Shown here piece after piece: positions 43,722 through 52,426 of a stretch of DNA of 64,000 nt (position 1 is the first letter of the stretch; each line of letters starts with the position of its first letter). This stretch comes from Bacteroidia bacterium (GTDB lineage Bacteria; Bacteroidota; Ignavibacteria; SZUA-365). The notes beneath the pieces were generated by a model, which did no database searches, had not been told where the DNA came from, and worked only from the letters and a program-made list of their open reading frames with translations. The stretch is taken from assembly GCA_027493955.1 (NCBI GenBank), contig JAOSJT010000001.1, forward strand, positions 2,343,131-2,407,130, given 5' to 3'. Both the position numbers and the translations under genes were made by a program.

Positions 43722-44641
43722 TTTCCGGACTGCGTTCGCAGCTCATGGACGACCGCGGCGGCGTCAGGCAATCCCGACCAGGTCGCTTTCACGATACCAT
43801 CTTGTAAAATGAACGTTCTTGGAAGGGAACGATACAGGGGCCGCGCGAAACGCGGTTCGATTGCACCGACGGGGAAGGCGGCCGCATATTCGAACATCAG
43901 GGCGGTAAGATGTTCCGTGCCGTCAATAAGCAATCCCGTGGCGGAATGTACTTCCTCCTGCTGTGCAATGTCGTTCATGCGGTTGACATCAAGCTGAAGA
44001 TCGCGGGAGTCCATAGTAAAAAGGAACACCACGCGGGTCCCTTCATTGAGACTGGTGCCATACAAACCGTCCACCGGCCAGACATCGAATCGCGCACCCG
44101 GACGGAGGGTCGTGACAATATCGTCAGCGGGAATCGCGGGGCTGTAGAATGTGACCCCTGCCGCGACGAGACCGCTCGCAAGCGTCACCGCACTTTTCCA
44201 TTTGATGCCTGTCGCGGGCTTTGTCCAGAGCACCGCCAGCGAGAAAAGCAATCCCGCCGCCATGATCGCATCTTCAATAATGACCATTTCCGGTCCCCGA
44301 TGAACCAGGTTGCCGAAACAGCCGCAATTTTCACCGAGTCCGATCGCCATACCGTACCAGGTTATCCCGATGAAGAAGAGCAAGAGTGCTATCATTAAAA
44401 TTGGTGCGACGCGCGGCAGAAAATTGACGGCCAGCGCGGTCGCAAGCAGTATCTCCACAATGATCAGCGTCCATGCCGCGAGCATGGACAGGTGCGGAAA
44501 GATATTGTAGGTCGCGATCTGCTCGGAAAACGAGACGGGATCGAGCGCCTTCAGAGTCGCGGCGAGATAGAAGACAGCCGCAACAATGATCATCACGGCG
44601 CGGGCGATAATAACGAGGGCGCGGTTGGACGAAAGCTGCAT
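43718..44641 (-). CDS. MauE/DoxX-like membrane protein with thioredoxin-like C-terminal region
   Basis: The 307-residue protein has four or five membrane segments in the first 170 residues ('ALVIIARAVMIIVAAVFYLA', 'LSMLAAWTLIIVEILLATAL', 'PILMIALLLFFIGITWYGMA') and the MauE-type motif 'GENCGCFGNL', with two nearby Cys. The C-terminal ~130 residues ('GTRVVFLFTMDSRDL', 'LYRSLPRTFILQDGIVKATW') resemble a thioredoxin-like domain lacking a CxxC. MauE/DoxX proteins are tied to periplasmic disulphide or redox chemistry. The gene directly upstream encodes a periplasmic thioredoxin-like protein with one base between them, supporting a joint redox role. Confidence 0.8.
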   Translation of the reverse strand: MQLSSNRALVIIARAVMIIVAAVFYLAATLKALDPVSFSEQIATYNIFPHLSMLAAWTLIIVEILLATALAVNFLPRVAPILMIALLLFFIGITWYGMAIGLGENCGCFGNLVHRGPEMVIIEDAIMAAGLLFSLAVLWTKPATGIKWKSAVTLASGLVAAGVTFYSPAIPADDIVTTLRPGARFDVWPVDGLYGTSLNEGTRVVFLFTMDSRDLQLDVNRMNDIAQQEEVHSATGLLIDGTEHLTALMFEYAAAFPVGAIEPRFARPLYRSLPRTFILQDGIVKATWSGLPDAAAVVHELRTQSGK

Positions 44642-44642
44642 G

Positions 44643-45434
44643 TTATTTCAGGATGGTGAGAAACAGGTCCTCCATCGCGCCGGGCGGATCACCGATCACG
44701 CGCTGAATTTCCTTCCCGTTTTGAATAAATATGACTGCGGGATAATCGTGTCCGTATTTCGCGATAGCATCGCGCGGTTCATTACCTCCCATGGCGATAC
44801 CGATGTAGCGCACGTGAAAATTTTTATTCGCCGCGTCCCCGAAAATGCGCATTGTTTTCGGTAGGGAGAGCTTGCAGGTATTGCACCAGGTGGCGAACAT
44901 GACCACGACTTCGGTTTTTTTCTTGTATGTTTTGAGCTTTTTTATACTCGCCTGTTTGGGCTTGTAGGCCTTCATGCGCATCCCATACTCGGGATTGTAG
45001 GCGAGAATCATAGCGGGAGTCACCTCGCCGACCAGGGTCTGTCGCACGGTGATTCCCACCGATTTCCCCCCCACCTTGAATACGCTCGACTGCCCTTTCA
45101 TCGTGTAGGAGCCGGCGACCGTGCCCGCGGGTATGCCCTTGGTTTTTGCGAAACCATGCTCCACCGTGACGTCACCGGCTTTCAGTGTGGAGACCTGTTT
45201 TTGTCCGAGATCAATGAGGACGGGGTCCTTGAGCTTGTTCGATGTGATCAGCATGAACGGCCGGTACGAAACCGGCTGAAACACCAGAGCGCTGAGGTCA
45301 CTCTTTCCGTTGATTTCGACGGTAATTTGCGGATTTTCTTCCCAATCAATCACCGGTTGCGCAGTGAGGGGTGCGAAGCCGGAAGTGCATGCAGCGATGA
45401 GGGCGAACACACAGACGAGGCGAAATTTCTTCAT
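44643..45434 (-). CDS. Exported thioredoxin-like protein
   Basis: The 263-residue protein has a signal peptide ('LVCVFALIAACTSGFAPL'); 'IAAC' could also be a lipobox. Residues about 30-165 are an all-beta domain of unknown type. The C-terminal domain is thioredoxin-like with the active-site motif 'ATWCNTCKLSLPKTM' and the cis-Pro region 'YPAVIFIQNGKEIQRVIGD'. It is expected in the periplasm, anchored or free, acting as a reductase or oxidase for Cys partners. The start is the ATG at 45434, 8 nt after GGAG. First gene of the five-gene operon down to 40320. Confidence 0.85.
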   Translation of the reverse strand: MKKFRLVCVFALIAACTSGFAPLTAQPVIDWEENPQITVEINGKSDLSALVFQPVSYRPFMLITSNKLKDPVLIDLGQKQVSTLKAGDVTVEHGFAKTKGIPAGTVAGSYTMKGQSSVFKVGGKSVGITVRQTLVGEVTPAMILAYNPEYGMRMKAYKPKQASIKKLKTYKKKTEVVVMFATWCNTCKLSLPKTMRIFGDAANKNFHVRYIGIAMGGNEPRDAIAKYGHDYPAVIFIQNGKEIQRVIGDPPGAMEDLFLTILK

Positions 45435-45607
45435 GTATGACTCCATAGCCCAAAAATTACGAAAAGGGTGCCGGTGGTGCAAAAAATGTTGCAGTGGAAA
45501 TTTGCGTAAAGGCACATAAAGCTAACAACCACAGGTTGTCCCGCGTTGTTCCATCTGACATATTATGGAGCAGGAAAATCACTCACGCAACGACTGGAGC
45601 TGGCACA

Positions 45608-46429
45608 ATGGATGTAGTGGACCGCCTTCTGGCCATAGACCCCGCGGGAGCCGATGACACGGCCTTTGCGATGTATTCGGAAATCCTCACCGCACTGCGC
45701 GACGGAATACTGCGTTCGGCACATTGTGTCGACGGGAGATGGATCGCCGATACGAACATCAAGCGAGCGATCTTATGGGGTTTTCGAGCGGGCGTGCTCA
45801 GCGATATCGAAGATTCGCCGGTGTTCCGCTTTACCGACAAGCATACGCTTCCCGTGCAGCATTTCACGGCAGGCAGCGGACGACGTGTTGTGCCAGGCGG
45901 CACCACCATCCGTGACGGCGCGTATGTGGCTCCCGGCGTCATCGTCATGCCTCCCGCTTATATCAATATCGGAGCGTATGTGGATGAAGGGACACTGGTG
46001 GACAGCCACGCCCTTGTCGGCTCCTGCGCACAGATCGGAAAAAATGTGCACCTCAGCGCGGCGGTACAAATCGGCGGCGTGCTGGAACCGGTCGGCGCGG
46101 TGCCCGTCATTGTCGAAGACGATGTGATGGTGGGCGGCAACAGCGGTATTTACGAAGGAACGATTGTGCGCCGACGCGCCGTCATCGGTACAGGCGTCAT
46201 TCTCAACGCCTCGACACCGGTGTACGATCTGGTGCACGGGCGCATTTTGCGAAAAAGCGCGGACGGACCGCTGGAAATTCCCGAAGGTGCCGTGGTCGTT
46301 CCGGGCAGCCGACCCGCACGCGGCGACTTTGCCGCTTCCGCCGGTGTGCAGCTCTACACCCCCGTCATCGTGAAGTACCGCGACGAGCGCACGGACGCCG
46401 CGACCGCGCTGGAGGAAAGCCTGCGGTGA
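45608..46429 (+). CDS. dapD: 2,3,4,5-tetrahydropyridine-2,6-dicarboxylate N-succinyltransferase
   Basis: The 273-residue protein matches DapD in length and layout: a helical N-terminus ('[15 protein letters not shown]') and a hexapeptide beta-helix ('[20 protein letters not shown]', '[20 protein letters not shown]'). The hallmark '[20 protein letters not shown]' followed by 'GGNSGIYEG' is also present. It uses succinyl-CoA in the lysine/diaminopimelate pathway. It is divergent from the thioredoxin-MauE operon. The ATG at 45608 gives the family-typical N-terminus; the upstream extension has no support. Confidence 0.93.
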   Translation: MDVVDRLLAIDPAGADDTAFAMYSEILTALRDGILRSAHCVDGRWIADTNIKRAILWGFRAGVLSDIEDSPVFRFTDKHTLPVQHFTAGSGRRVVPGGTTIRDGAYVAPGVIVMPPAYINIGAYVDEGTLVDSHALVGSCAQIGKNVHLSAAVQIGGVLEPVGAVPVIVEDDVMVGGNSGIYEGTIVRRRAVIGTGVILNASTPVYDLVHGRILRKSADGPLEIPEGAVVVPGSRPARGDFAASAGVQLYTPVIVKYRDERTDAATALEESLR

Positions 46430-46455
46430 CGATTTACGACTTACGATTTACCTAC
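46430..46455. repeat. TTACGATT-type intergenic repeat
   Basis: Directly after the dapD stop, ATTTACGA/TTACGATTTAC units match those at 40026-40078. Confidence 0.65.
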
Positions 46456-46500
46456 CCGCACACGCATTCCTGACCGGCGGCGCATCAGTTTGCACTGACT

Positions 46501-46575
46501 TTTCTGCGTGTTCTGCTTTTTCTGCGAATTCTGCGTTCCTGCGTGTTCTGTTTTTTCTGCGAATTCTGCGTTCGC
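46501..46575. repeat. TTCTGCG / GAATTCTGCG repeats
   Basis: Two imperfect copies of a ~45-nt string of TTCTGCG, TTCTGCT and GAATTCTGCG units. A shorter related stretch lies in inverse orientation at 56675-56712. Confidence 0.7.
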
Positions 46576-46670
46576 GCTTGCCTGCCCGCCGAAGCATCAC
46601 AGGTGAATGGCACAGCCGTCGATGGCAGTGAACGAAGGCGGGACCATGTACGAGTGCCTGCACGCCGGAT

Positions 46671-47293
46671 CCTTCACCCTTCACCTCTCCAGGTATCGCC
46701 CTTCGGGCTTGGGAGGTCGTGGCTGGCGCGTGCAGCCCCGGGCTGAAGCCCGGGGTTAGAGGAAGTGCCGCCCTGCGGGCTCTTCACTCTTCACCCTTCA
46801 CCTCTCCAGGTGTCGCCCTTCGGGCTTGGGAGGTCGTGGCTGGCGCGTGCAGCCCCGGGCTGAGGCCCGGGGTTAGAGGAAGTGCCGCCCTGCGGGCTCT
46901 TCACTCTTCACCCTTCACCTCTCCAGGTGTCGCCCTTCGGGCTTGGGAGGTCGTGGCTGGCGCGTGCAGCCCCGGGCTGAAGCCCGGGATTTGAGGAAGT
47001 GCCGCCCTGCGGACTTCACTCTTCACCCTTCACCTCTCCAGGTGTCGCCCTTCGGGCTTGGGAGGTCGTGGCTGGCGCGTGCAGCCCCGGGCTGAGGCCC
47101 GGGGTTAGAGGAAGTGCCGCCCTGCGGGCTCTTCACTCTTCACCCTTCACCTCTCCAGGTATCGCCCTTCGGGCTTGGGAGGTCGTGGCTGGCGCGTGCA
47201 GCCCGGGCTGAGGCCCGGGGTCAGAGGAAGTGCCACCCTGCGGGCTCTTCACTCTTCACCCTTCACCTCTCCAGGTATCGCCCTCCGGGCTGT
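46671..47293. repeat. 117-bp tandem repeat array, about 5.3 copies
   Basis: The sequence beginning TCGCCCTTCGGGC recurs at 46696, 46813, 46930, 47045, 47162 and 47278, giving spacings of 117, 117, 115, 117 and 116 bp. Each unit holds a TTCACTC/TTCACCC block, GCCCTTCGGGC, a CCCCGGGC-TGAG-GCCCGGGG hairpin and GCCGCCCTGCGGGC. Open frames through it are a by-product of the repeat. Unit length, lack of unique spacers and internal hairpins rule out CRISPR; it resembles tandem REP-like elements. Confidence 0.85.
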
Positions 47294-47588
47294 GTCGCTC
47301 CGGATAATCGTTTCATGTTTAGCGTATAACTCCTCCTCTCACATTTCACCATAACGTACCACCCTGCGGACTCGGCACCCGCTCCCATACGCCATCGTGC
47401 TGTTGCGACAGGCCGTTCATTTTCACATATTGCCATTTCAATGAGAATTCCGTAGTTTTTCTTTCTGCCACTGGTTTGCAATCTCTTCGACGCAGTGTCA
47501 CCGACACTCCAGTTCGTCGAGATACCGGGACGGCAAGCTTGGTCACGGCACGTTGTGCCTGATTTTTTCACAACAACTGGACACTACC

Positions 47589-49667
47589 ATGACGAACGAC
47601 CCGACCACCAACGAGACTCCCGAACAACTGCCGGAGCAGGAAATGGCTGCAGAGCAGACGGAAGCAAGCGGGATCACCGACACGACCGCGGAGACTCCTG
47701 AACTGCAGACAGGAGAAGCACTGCCCTCCATGGCAAACGATGAGGAAGCCTCCGGAGACGATGCCGCAGCGACCGTGGCGGAAGAGGAATCGTTCGCCTC
47801 ACCGGTAGAAGAAGCGCCTGTCGCAGAAGCGCCTGTCGCAGAAGAGCCTGTCGCCGAAGAGCCTGTCGCAGAAGCGCCTGTCGCAGAAGCGCCTGTCGCA
47901 GAAGCGCCTGTCGCCGAAGAGCCTGTCGCCGAAGCGCCTGTCGCCGAAGAGCCTGTCGCCGAAGAGCCTGTCGCCGAAGAGCCTGTCGCCGAAGAGCCTG
48001 TCGCCGAAGCGCCTGTTGCCGAAGAGCCTGTCGCCGAAGCGCCCGCTGCTGAAGCGACGGCTACCGAGAGCAGCGATGCGGTTGCCGCAATCGGCAAACG
48101 AGGCAAGAAAAAGCCCGGGCTCAGTGATGAAGAGGCGCAACCTGTATGGGACGAGCTGGTCGGCGCCTACGAGCAGAATGCCATCCTTCCCTTCATGCTG
48201 CTCAGGAGCACCAAAGGTGGCGCGATCTGCGAATACAAAGGACTTGAGGGTTTTATTCCGAAATCCCATTTCCTCATTCATGGCGTAGCCCAGCAGGAAG
48301 AGATAGACGCGTTGATCGGCAAGGAAATCGAGCTGATGATTCTCGAGCTCAGCGATTTCGTGAAACGCAAATACGTGTGCAGCCGGAAAAAAGCGCTACG
48401 CCGCGCACGCATGCTTGAGTTGAAGAAGAACGACATCGTCGAGGGCGTGGTGACCTCGCTGGCCCCGTACGGCGCATTCGTGGATATCGGCGGCATCGAC
48501 GGACTCATTCACATCTCACGGATGAGTAAAATTCGCGTGGAGAAGCCCTCGGATCTCCTCAAAGTCGGCCAGACCGTGAAGGTCCGTATCGTCGAGATCA
48601 ACGAAAAAGAAGAGCGTCTGGCTCTCAGCATGAAAGAATTTACCACGTCGCCCTGGTCGCACGCCGAGGAAAAATTCGCCCCCGGTCTTCAGCTCAAGGG
48701 GAAAGTGCAGAACATCACGGATTTCGGCGTGTACGTGCAACTGGAGCCCGGCATCACCGGTATGGTGCATATTTCGGATCTGTCGTGGACATCCCGCGTC
48801 AATCATCCCTCCGAAGTCGTCAAGATTGGCGATGAGATCGAGGTGAAAGTGCTGAGCGTCCGCACCCGCGACCGTCGCATCAGCCTCAGTCTCAAGGAAA
48901 CGCAACCGGATCCCTGGCCACGCCTCGCCAACGTCTTCCCTCCGGATTCCGAAGCGACAGGTACGGTAAAGCAGATACTCGACGCGGGCATTCTGGTCGC
49001 CATGGAGCACGGCCTCGACTGCTTTGTTCCGAAGGGCAAAATGGGTTCACGCCGCGGCGGCAAGCGCGGAGGCCCCCAGCAGCCGTCGGCACCCTCATAC
49101 AATGTCGGCGACACTGTGCATCTCAAGGTTGTGGAAATGGATCCGCAGAAGCACAGCTTCATCGGCGCGATCATGCGCGACGAAAGCCATGAGTCGGATC
49201 GTCGCCGTCCGGAACGCGAACAGGAGTATAACCTTCCGCGCGCAAATCCTTCCGACAACGCCTTCCGTCTTGGCGACATTGAAGGCCTGCAAAAGCTCCT
49301 GAATGCCACGGCTATCGCTGACGCCGCCGAAGCAACGACGGCCGAGGCCCCTGCCGAAGAAGCCACTGTCTCAGAGGCAGCGGTCGAAGAAGCGCCCGTC
49401 GCCGAAGAAGCGCCCGTCGCCGAAGAAGCGCCTGCCGCCGAAGAAGCGCCCGTCGCCGAAGCGCCCGTCGCCGAAGCGCCCGTCGCCGAAGAAGCGCCTG
49501 CCGCTGAAGAAGCGCCTGCCGCTGAAGAAGCGCCTGCCCCTGAAGAAGCGCCTGTCGCTGAAGAAGCGCCTGTCGCTGAAGAAGCGCCTGCCGCTGAAGA
49601 AGCACCTTCGGACGAAGCGACATCAACGCCGGAAGGACAGGACGAGGAAACGAATCCTCAGGCCTGA
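47589..49667 (+). CDS. S1 RNA-binding domain protein (ribosomal protein S1-like) with Pro/Val/Ala/Glu repeat tracts
   Basis: The 692-residue protein has a central part (about 180-560) with four S1 domains. The first is degenerate ('GAICEYKGLEGFIPKSHFL'), followed by 'IVEGVVTSLAPYGAFVDIGG' with 'IDGLIHISRMSK', then 'KGKVQNITDFGVYVQLEPG' with 'ITGMVHISDLSW', then 'TGTVKQILDAGILVAMEHGL'. This arrangement fits ribosomal protein S1 homologues of the phylum, which bind mRNA on the 30S subunit. Both termini are unusual: acidic pentapeptide repeats (PVAEE/PVAEA) at about residues 75-155, and APVAEE/APAAEE repeats at about 598-671. The start at 47589 is preferred; no strong Shine-Dalgarno is present. 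A strong terminator follows. Confidence 0.88.
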   Translation: MTNDPTTNETPEQLPEQEMAAEQTEASGITDTTAETPELQTGEALPSMANDEEASGDDAAATVAEEESFASPVEEAPVAEAPVAEEPVAEEPVAEAPVAEAPVAEAPVAEEPVAEAPVAEEPVAEEPVAEEPVAEEPVAEAPVAEEPVAEAPAAEATATESSDAVAAIGKRGKKKPGLSDEEAQPVWDELVGAYEQNAILPFMLLRSTKGGAICEYKGLEGFIPKSHFLIHGVAQQEEIDALIGKEIELMILELSDFVKRKYVCSRKKALRRARMLELKKNDIVEGVVTSLAPYGAFVDIGGIDGLIHISRMSKIRVEKPSDLLKVGQTVKVRIVEINEKEERLALSMKEFTTSPWSHAEEKFAPGLQLKGKVQNITDFGVYVQLEPGITGMVHISDLSWTSRVNHPSEVVKIGDEIEVKVLSVRTRDRRISLSLKETQPDPWPRLANVFPPDSEATGTVKQILDAGILVAMEHGLDCFVPKGKMGSRRGGKRGGPQQPSAPSYNVGDTVHLKVVEMDPQKHSFIGAIMRDESHESDRRRPEREQEYNLPRANPSDNAFRLGDIEGLQKLLNATAIADAAEATTAEAPAEEATVSEAAVEEAPVAEEAPVAEEAPAAEEAPVAEAPVAEAPVAEEAPAAEEAPAAEEAPAPEEAPVAEEAPVAEEAPAAEEAPSDEATSTPEGQDEETNPQA
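47811..48053 (+). repeat. 15-bp tandem repeats encoding PVAEE/PVAEA
   Basis: About sixteen in-frame 15-bp units of the type GAAGCGCCTGTCGCC / GAAGAGCCTGTCGCC, nearly identical at DNA level, so prone to expansion or loss without changing frame. Confidence 0.9.
49381..49605 (+). repeat. 15/18-bp tandem repeats encoding APVAEE/APAAEE
   Basis: About thirteen in-frame units related to, but distinct from, the N-terminal tract. Blocks of VAEEAP units merge into AAEEAP units, with two shorter VAEAP units in the middle. Confidence 0.88.
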
Positions 49668-49692
49668 GCGACAAAGGAGCAGAGTTACGACA

Positions 49693-49725
49693 GAGGCCGG
49701 CATTTGTGCCGGCCTCTTTGTTTTC
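49693..49725 (+). terminator. Rho-independent terminator after the S1 gene
   Basis: GAGGCCGGCA (49693-49702) pairs perfectly with TGCCGGCCTC (49707-49716), loop TTTG, followed by TTTGTTTTC. It could also serve the convergent pepF gene. Confidence 0.9.
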
Positions 49726-49745
49726 ATTCCCGCAGCATTGGTGAC

Positions 49746-51563
49746 TTACGGCAACAGCGCTTCGGCCTCGTCCAGGAGGGAATCCATGAGACGCGCCGTA
49801 GCCGCGATAGGATCGGGAGACGTCATATCCACACCAGCGAGCTTCAGCAGCTCGATGGAGTATTTCGAGCTGCCTGAGGCGAGGAAGTCGCGATATCGCC
49901 GCATGGCCGCATCACCTTCCTCCAGTATCCGCTGCGAAATCGCCGCCGCCGCTGCAAGCCCGGTGGCGTATTGGAAGACGTAGAAGCTCCGGTAAAAATG
50001 CGGAATACGCGCCCAGTTAAGAGCGAACAGCGGATCCGTTTGAAACGCCGGGCCATAGTAGCGGACATACAATTCCTCCATTTTCCCGCTCATGAGATCC
50101 ACGGTCAGCGGTCTCCCCTCCTCCGCTTCGCGGTGAATAAAGCGCTCGAACTCGGCGAACAAAGCCTGATTGTACACCGTGCCGCGAATCGTGTCAATGT
50201 GGTGGAGAAGGATGTTCGCACGGACTTCCGCTTCCGGACGTGTATCGAGGAGGTGACGCACGAGCAGTAATTCATTACAGGTGGAAGCGACTTCCGCACA
50301 GAAAATCGTATAGCCCCCGTACACCGGCGGCTGCGCTTTCCACGTGTAGTACGAGTGCATGGAGTGTCCCATTTCATGCGCGAGCGTGAAAACGTCTTTC
50401 AACGTGTTCGTGTAGTTCATCAGGACGAACGGATGGGCGCCGTAGGTCCAGGCCGAATACGCACCGGAGGTTTTCCCCTGATTCTCGTACACGTCTATCC
50501 ACCCGCCGTGCAAGCCTTCAGTGAGGTCCCGTACGTAATCCGCGCCGAGGGGCGCGAGCGCTTCACCAACCATTCTCCGGGCGTCTTCCCATGGAATGGA
50601 CAACTGCATATCCCCACCCAGCGGAAGGTACAGATCCCAGGGCCGGACATGTTCCAGACCGAGAACACGTCGACGTAACTCCATCGCCCTGTGCAATGGC
50701 GCGAGATTGTCGTTGACGGTGCTGACGACGTTGTCGTATACGGCAGCCGGGATATTGTCCTCGTACAGCGCCATATGCAATGTGGATTCATATCCCCGGG
50801 CGCGGGCGTAGAACATTTCCCGTTTCACCTGACTGTTGAGCATCGCCGCGAGTGTATTTTTCCAGCCGGCATAGGCGCCGTACAGAGCGTCGAACGCGGC
50901 TTTGCGCACCTGCCGGTGGTGGGATTCCTGCAACTGTATGTACCGACCCTTCGTCACCTCGACGTCCGTCCCATCCTCGTTCTGTATCGTACCGAAGCGG
51001 ATATCGGCGTCGTTGAACATGCCGAAAATATTTGCTGCAGCGCCGGTGGCTTCGAGCGACAGCGCGAGCAGCTCTTCCTCTCTCTGTGAGAGCACATGCG
51101 CCCGCATACGCAGCACTTCATCAAGATGGTGTTCGTAGATACGGAGGTCCGGAACTTCGGCGAGAAATGTGGAAACACGCTCGGGTGGAATTTCCAGCAG
51201 TTCCGGCACCACCCACGCGGTGGCCGCGCTCATGCGGGTGTGCTGCGACATAACTCTGTCGGTCAATCCCTGGTACAGCGTATTTGCGGTGTTCTCGTCG
51301 AAGCGTCGAAACGCGTAATTTCCCACCTTTCCGGCGAGCACATTCAAGGTATCGGCGAAGCGAAACCATGCGAGCAGCGTTTCGCCGGATTCCCCGAGCG
51401 TTCCGCGGAACTGATCCAGCTTCGCGATCAGTTCGTCAAGATGCCCAAAGTCCTCCTCCCAGGCCTCAAGGGAGGAGTACAGTGCTTCGAGGCGCCATGT
51501 GTTGGCGGGATCGGCCTCGTCCCGTGTTGGCAGAGTTACAGACAACGGTTGTGTATTGCTCAT
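49746..51563 (-). CDS. pepF: M3-family oligoendopeptidase F
   Basis: The 605-residue protein has the M3 zinc motif H-E-x-x-H in 'FTLAHEMGHSMHSYYTW', followed by the downstream ligand region 'YTIFCAEVASTCNELLL', and the family N-terminal helices ('ANTWRLEALYSSLEAWEEDF'). It is a cytoplasmic metallopeptidase cleaving oligopeptides. Length is typical of PepF (about 600). The ATG at 51563 was chosen because it gives the usual N-terminus; the 80-codon upstream extension overlaps the lipoprotein gene and is not conserved in type. Last gene of the clpS-alaS-pcrB run. Confidence 0.94.
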   Translation of the reverse strand: MSNTQPLSVTLPTRDEADPANTWRLEALYSSLEAWEEDFGHLDELIAKLDQFRGTLGESGETLLAWFRFADTLNVLAGKVGNYAFRRFDENTANTLYQGLTDRVMSQHTRMSAATAWVVPELLEIPPERVSTFLAEVPDLRIYEHHLDEVLRMRAHVLSQREEELLALSLEATGAAANIFGMFNDADIRFGTIQNEDGTDVEVTKGRYIQLQESHHRQVRKAAFDALYGAYAGWKNTLAAMLNSQVKREMFYARARGYESTLHMALYEDNIPAAVYDNVVSTVNDNLAPLHRAMELRRRVLGLEHVRPWDLYLPLGGDMQLSIPWEDARRMVGEALAPLGADYVRDLTEGLHGGWIDVYENQGKTSGAYSAWTYGAHPFVLMNYTNTLKDVFTLAHEMGHSMHSYYTWKAQPPVYGGYTIFCAEVASTCNELLLVRHLLDTRPEAEVRANILLHHIDTIRGTVYNQALFAEFERFIHREAEEGRPLTVDLMSGKMEELYVRYYGPAFQTDPLFALNWARIPHFYRSFYVFQYATGLAAAAAISQRILEEGDAAMRRYRDFLASGSSKYSIELLKLAGVDMTSPDPIAATARLMDSLLDEAEALLP

Positions 51564-51597
51564 GACGATACGGATGTTGGATTCGGTGGGAAATGGT

Positions 51598-52416
51598 TCA
51601 TCGGAGGTCGCGCAATATAGTGAGAGCTTGCGCGGCTTCCTGGGATTCCGGATAGCGGATGCGGAGAGCTTCGAGGTCGCCGCGGGCATCGGGAGTCTGA
51701 TCGAGCGCGATCCGGGCGCGAGCGCGTCCGAGCAAGGCGGCCGCCGCCTTGTCGGAAGGTTCGCAGCCGAGCACAGCGGTAAACAGACGTGTCGCGCTCT
51801 CATGGCGCGCGGATCTCATTTCGGACTCAGCCATCCAGTAAAGGCAGTTGTCCGCCATGTCGTTCGCCGGCGCATGGAGCAATGCCTGGAAACTCATGAA
51901 CGCAAGGTCGTCCTTCCCCGCCTGGTGCTGGCGCAGGGCTTCCTGATACTTGCGGAGATAGTCGAGATCCGGCGCAGCGGCTGCGCTGAATGCCAACGGC
52001 GCTCCGGAGGCGTTCAGCTTCAGCCAGCCGCCTTCCGTACCTGCCGCCGCGGGAGCCGGCGGCGCGCTGCGATCCGCCACGGGAGGGACATCTGTATCGG
52101 ATGGTGTATCCGCCGTGCGGGCAGGTACGCGATCCGTTTGTGCTGTGCCGGCCTCGGTCGAGTCTGCATAGAGAATTTCCGCCAGACGTGCGGAGAGCAG
52201 ACGATTCTGATCGTCGAGATGCAGATTCTCCCGCTCGATGGCCGCAAGACGGTCGAGAAGCAATACCGCCTGTGAGCGGCACTCGTTGAGCTGCAGTTCC
52301 AGCGAATCCGCATGGGAAGTCAGCGTCGCTTCCATACTGTCAAGCTCGGACAATGGGACACAGCCGTTGAGCAGTACGGCGATGCCACCGAGCAGAAATG
52401 CGCAGATGCGTTTCAT
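51598..52416 (-). CDS. Lipoprotein with coiled coil and TPR-like repeats (YbgF/CpoB-like)
   Basis: The 272-residue product has a lipobox ('AVLLNGC', Cys about residue 18) and a coiled coil ('LTSHADSLELQLNECRSQAV', 'ENLHLDDQNRLLSARLAEI'). A Pro/Ala-rich linker is followed by TPR-like helices at the end ('YQEALRQHQAGKDDLAFMSF', 'DNCLYWMAESEMRSARHESA', 'LEALRIRYPESQEAAQALTI'). The order coiled coil then TPR is that of YbgF/CpoB, which works with Tol-Pal and cell division, but no tol genes are near. The start is at 52416, 10 bp after the pcrB stop. Confidence 0.8.
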   Translation of the reverse strand: MKRICAFLLGGIAVLLNGCVPLSELDSMEATLTSHADSLELQLNECRSQAVLLLDRLAAIERENLHLDDQNRLLSARLAEILYADSTEAGTAQTDRVPARTADTPSDTDVPPVADRSAPPAPAAAGTEGGWLKLNASGAPLAFSAAAAPDLDYLRKYQEALRQHQAGKDDLAFMSFQALLHAPANDMADNCLYWMAESEMRSARHESATRLFTAVLGCEPSDKAAAALLGRARARIALDQTPDARGDLEALRIRYPESQEAAQALTILRDLR

Positions 52417-52426
52417 CGGTGTGCCC

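Larger units (their letters stand above)
46430..47588. other. 1.16-kb non-coding, repeat-filled region
   Basis: Between dapD and the S1-domain gene no true gene was found. It holds TTACGATT units (46430-46455), TTCTGCG units (46501-46575) and the 117-bp tandem array (46671-47293). The remaining 47294-47588 shows nothing definite beyond the presumed promoter of the S1 gene. Confidence 0.7.

Noticed and set aside
46671-47293. CRISPR array
   Set aside because: Units are contiguous 115-117 bp repeats without unique spacers, and there are no cas genes.
46719-47329. Frames encoding 'LHSSPFTSPGVALRAWEVV' repeats
   Set aside because: They are translations of the 117-bp DNA repeat. Copies differ by 1-2 bp indels that break the frame, and several frames are open equally.
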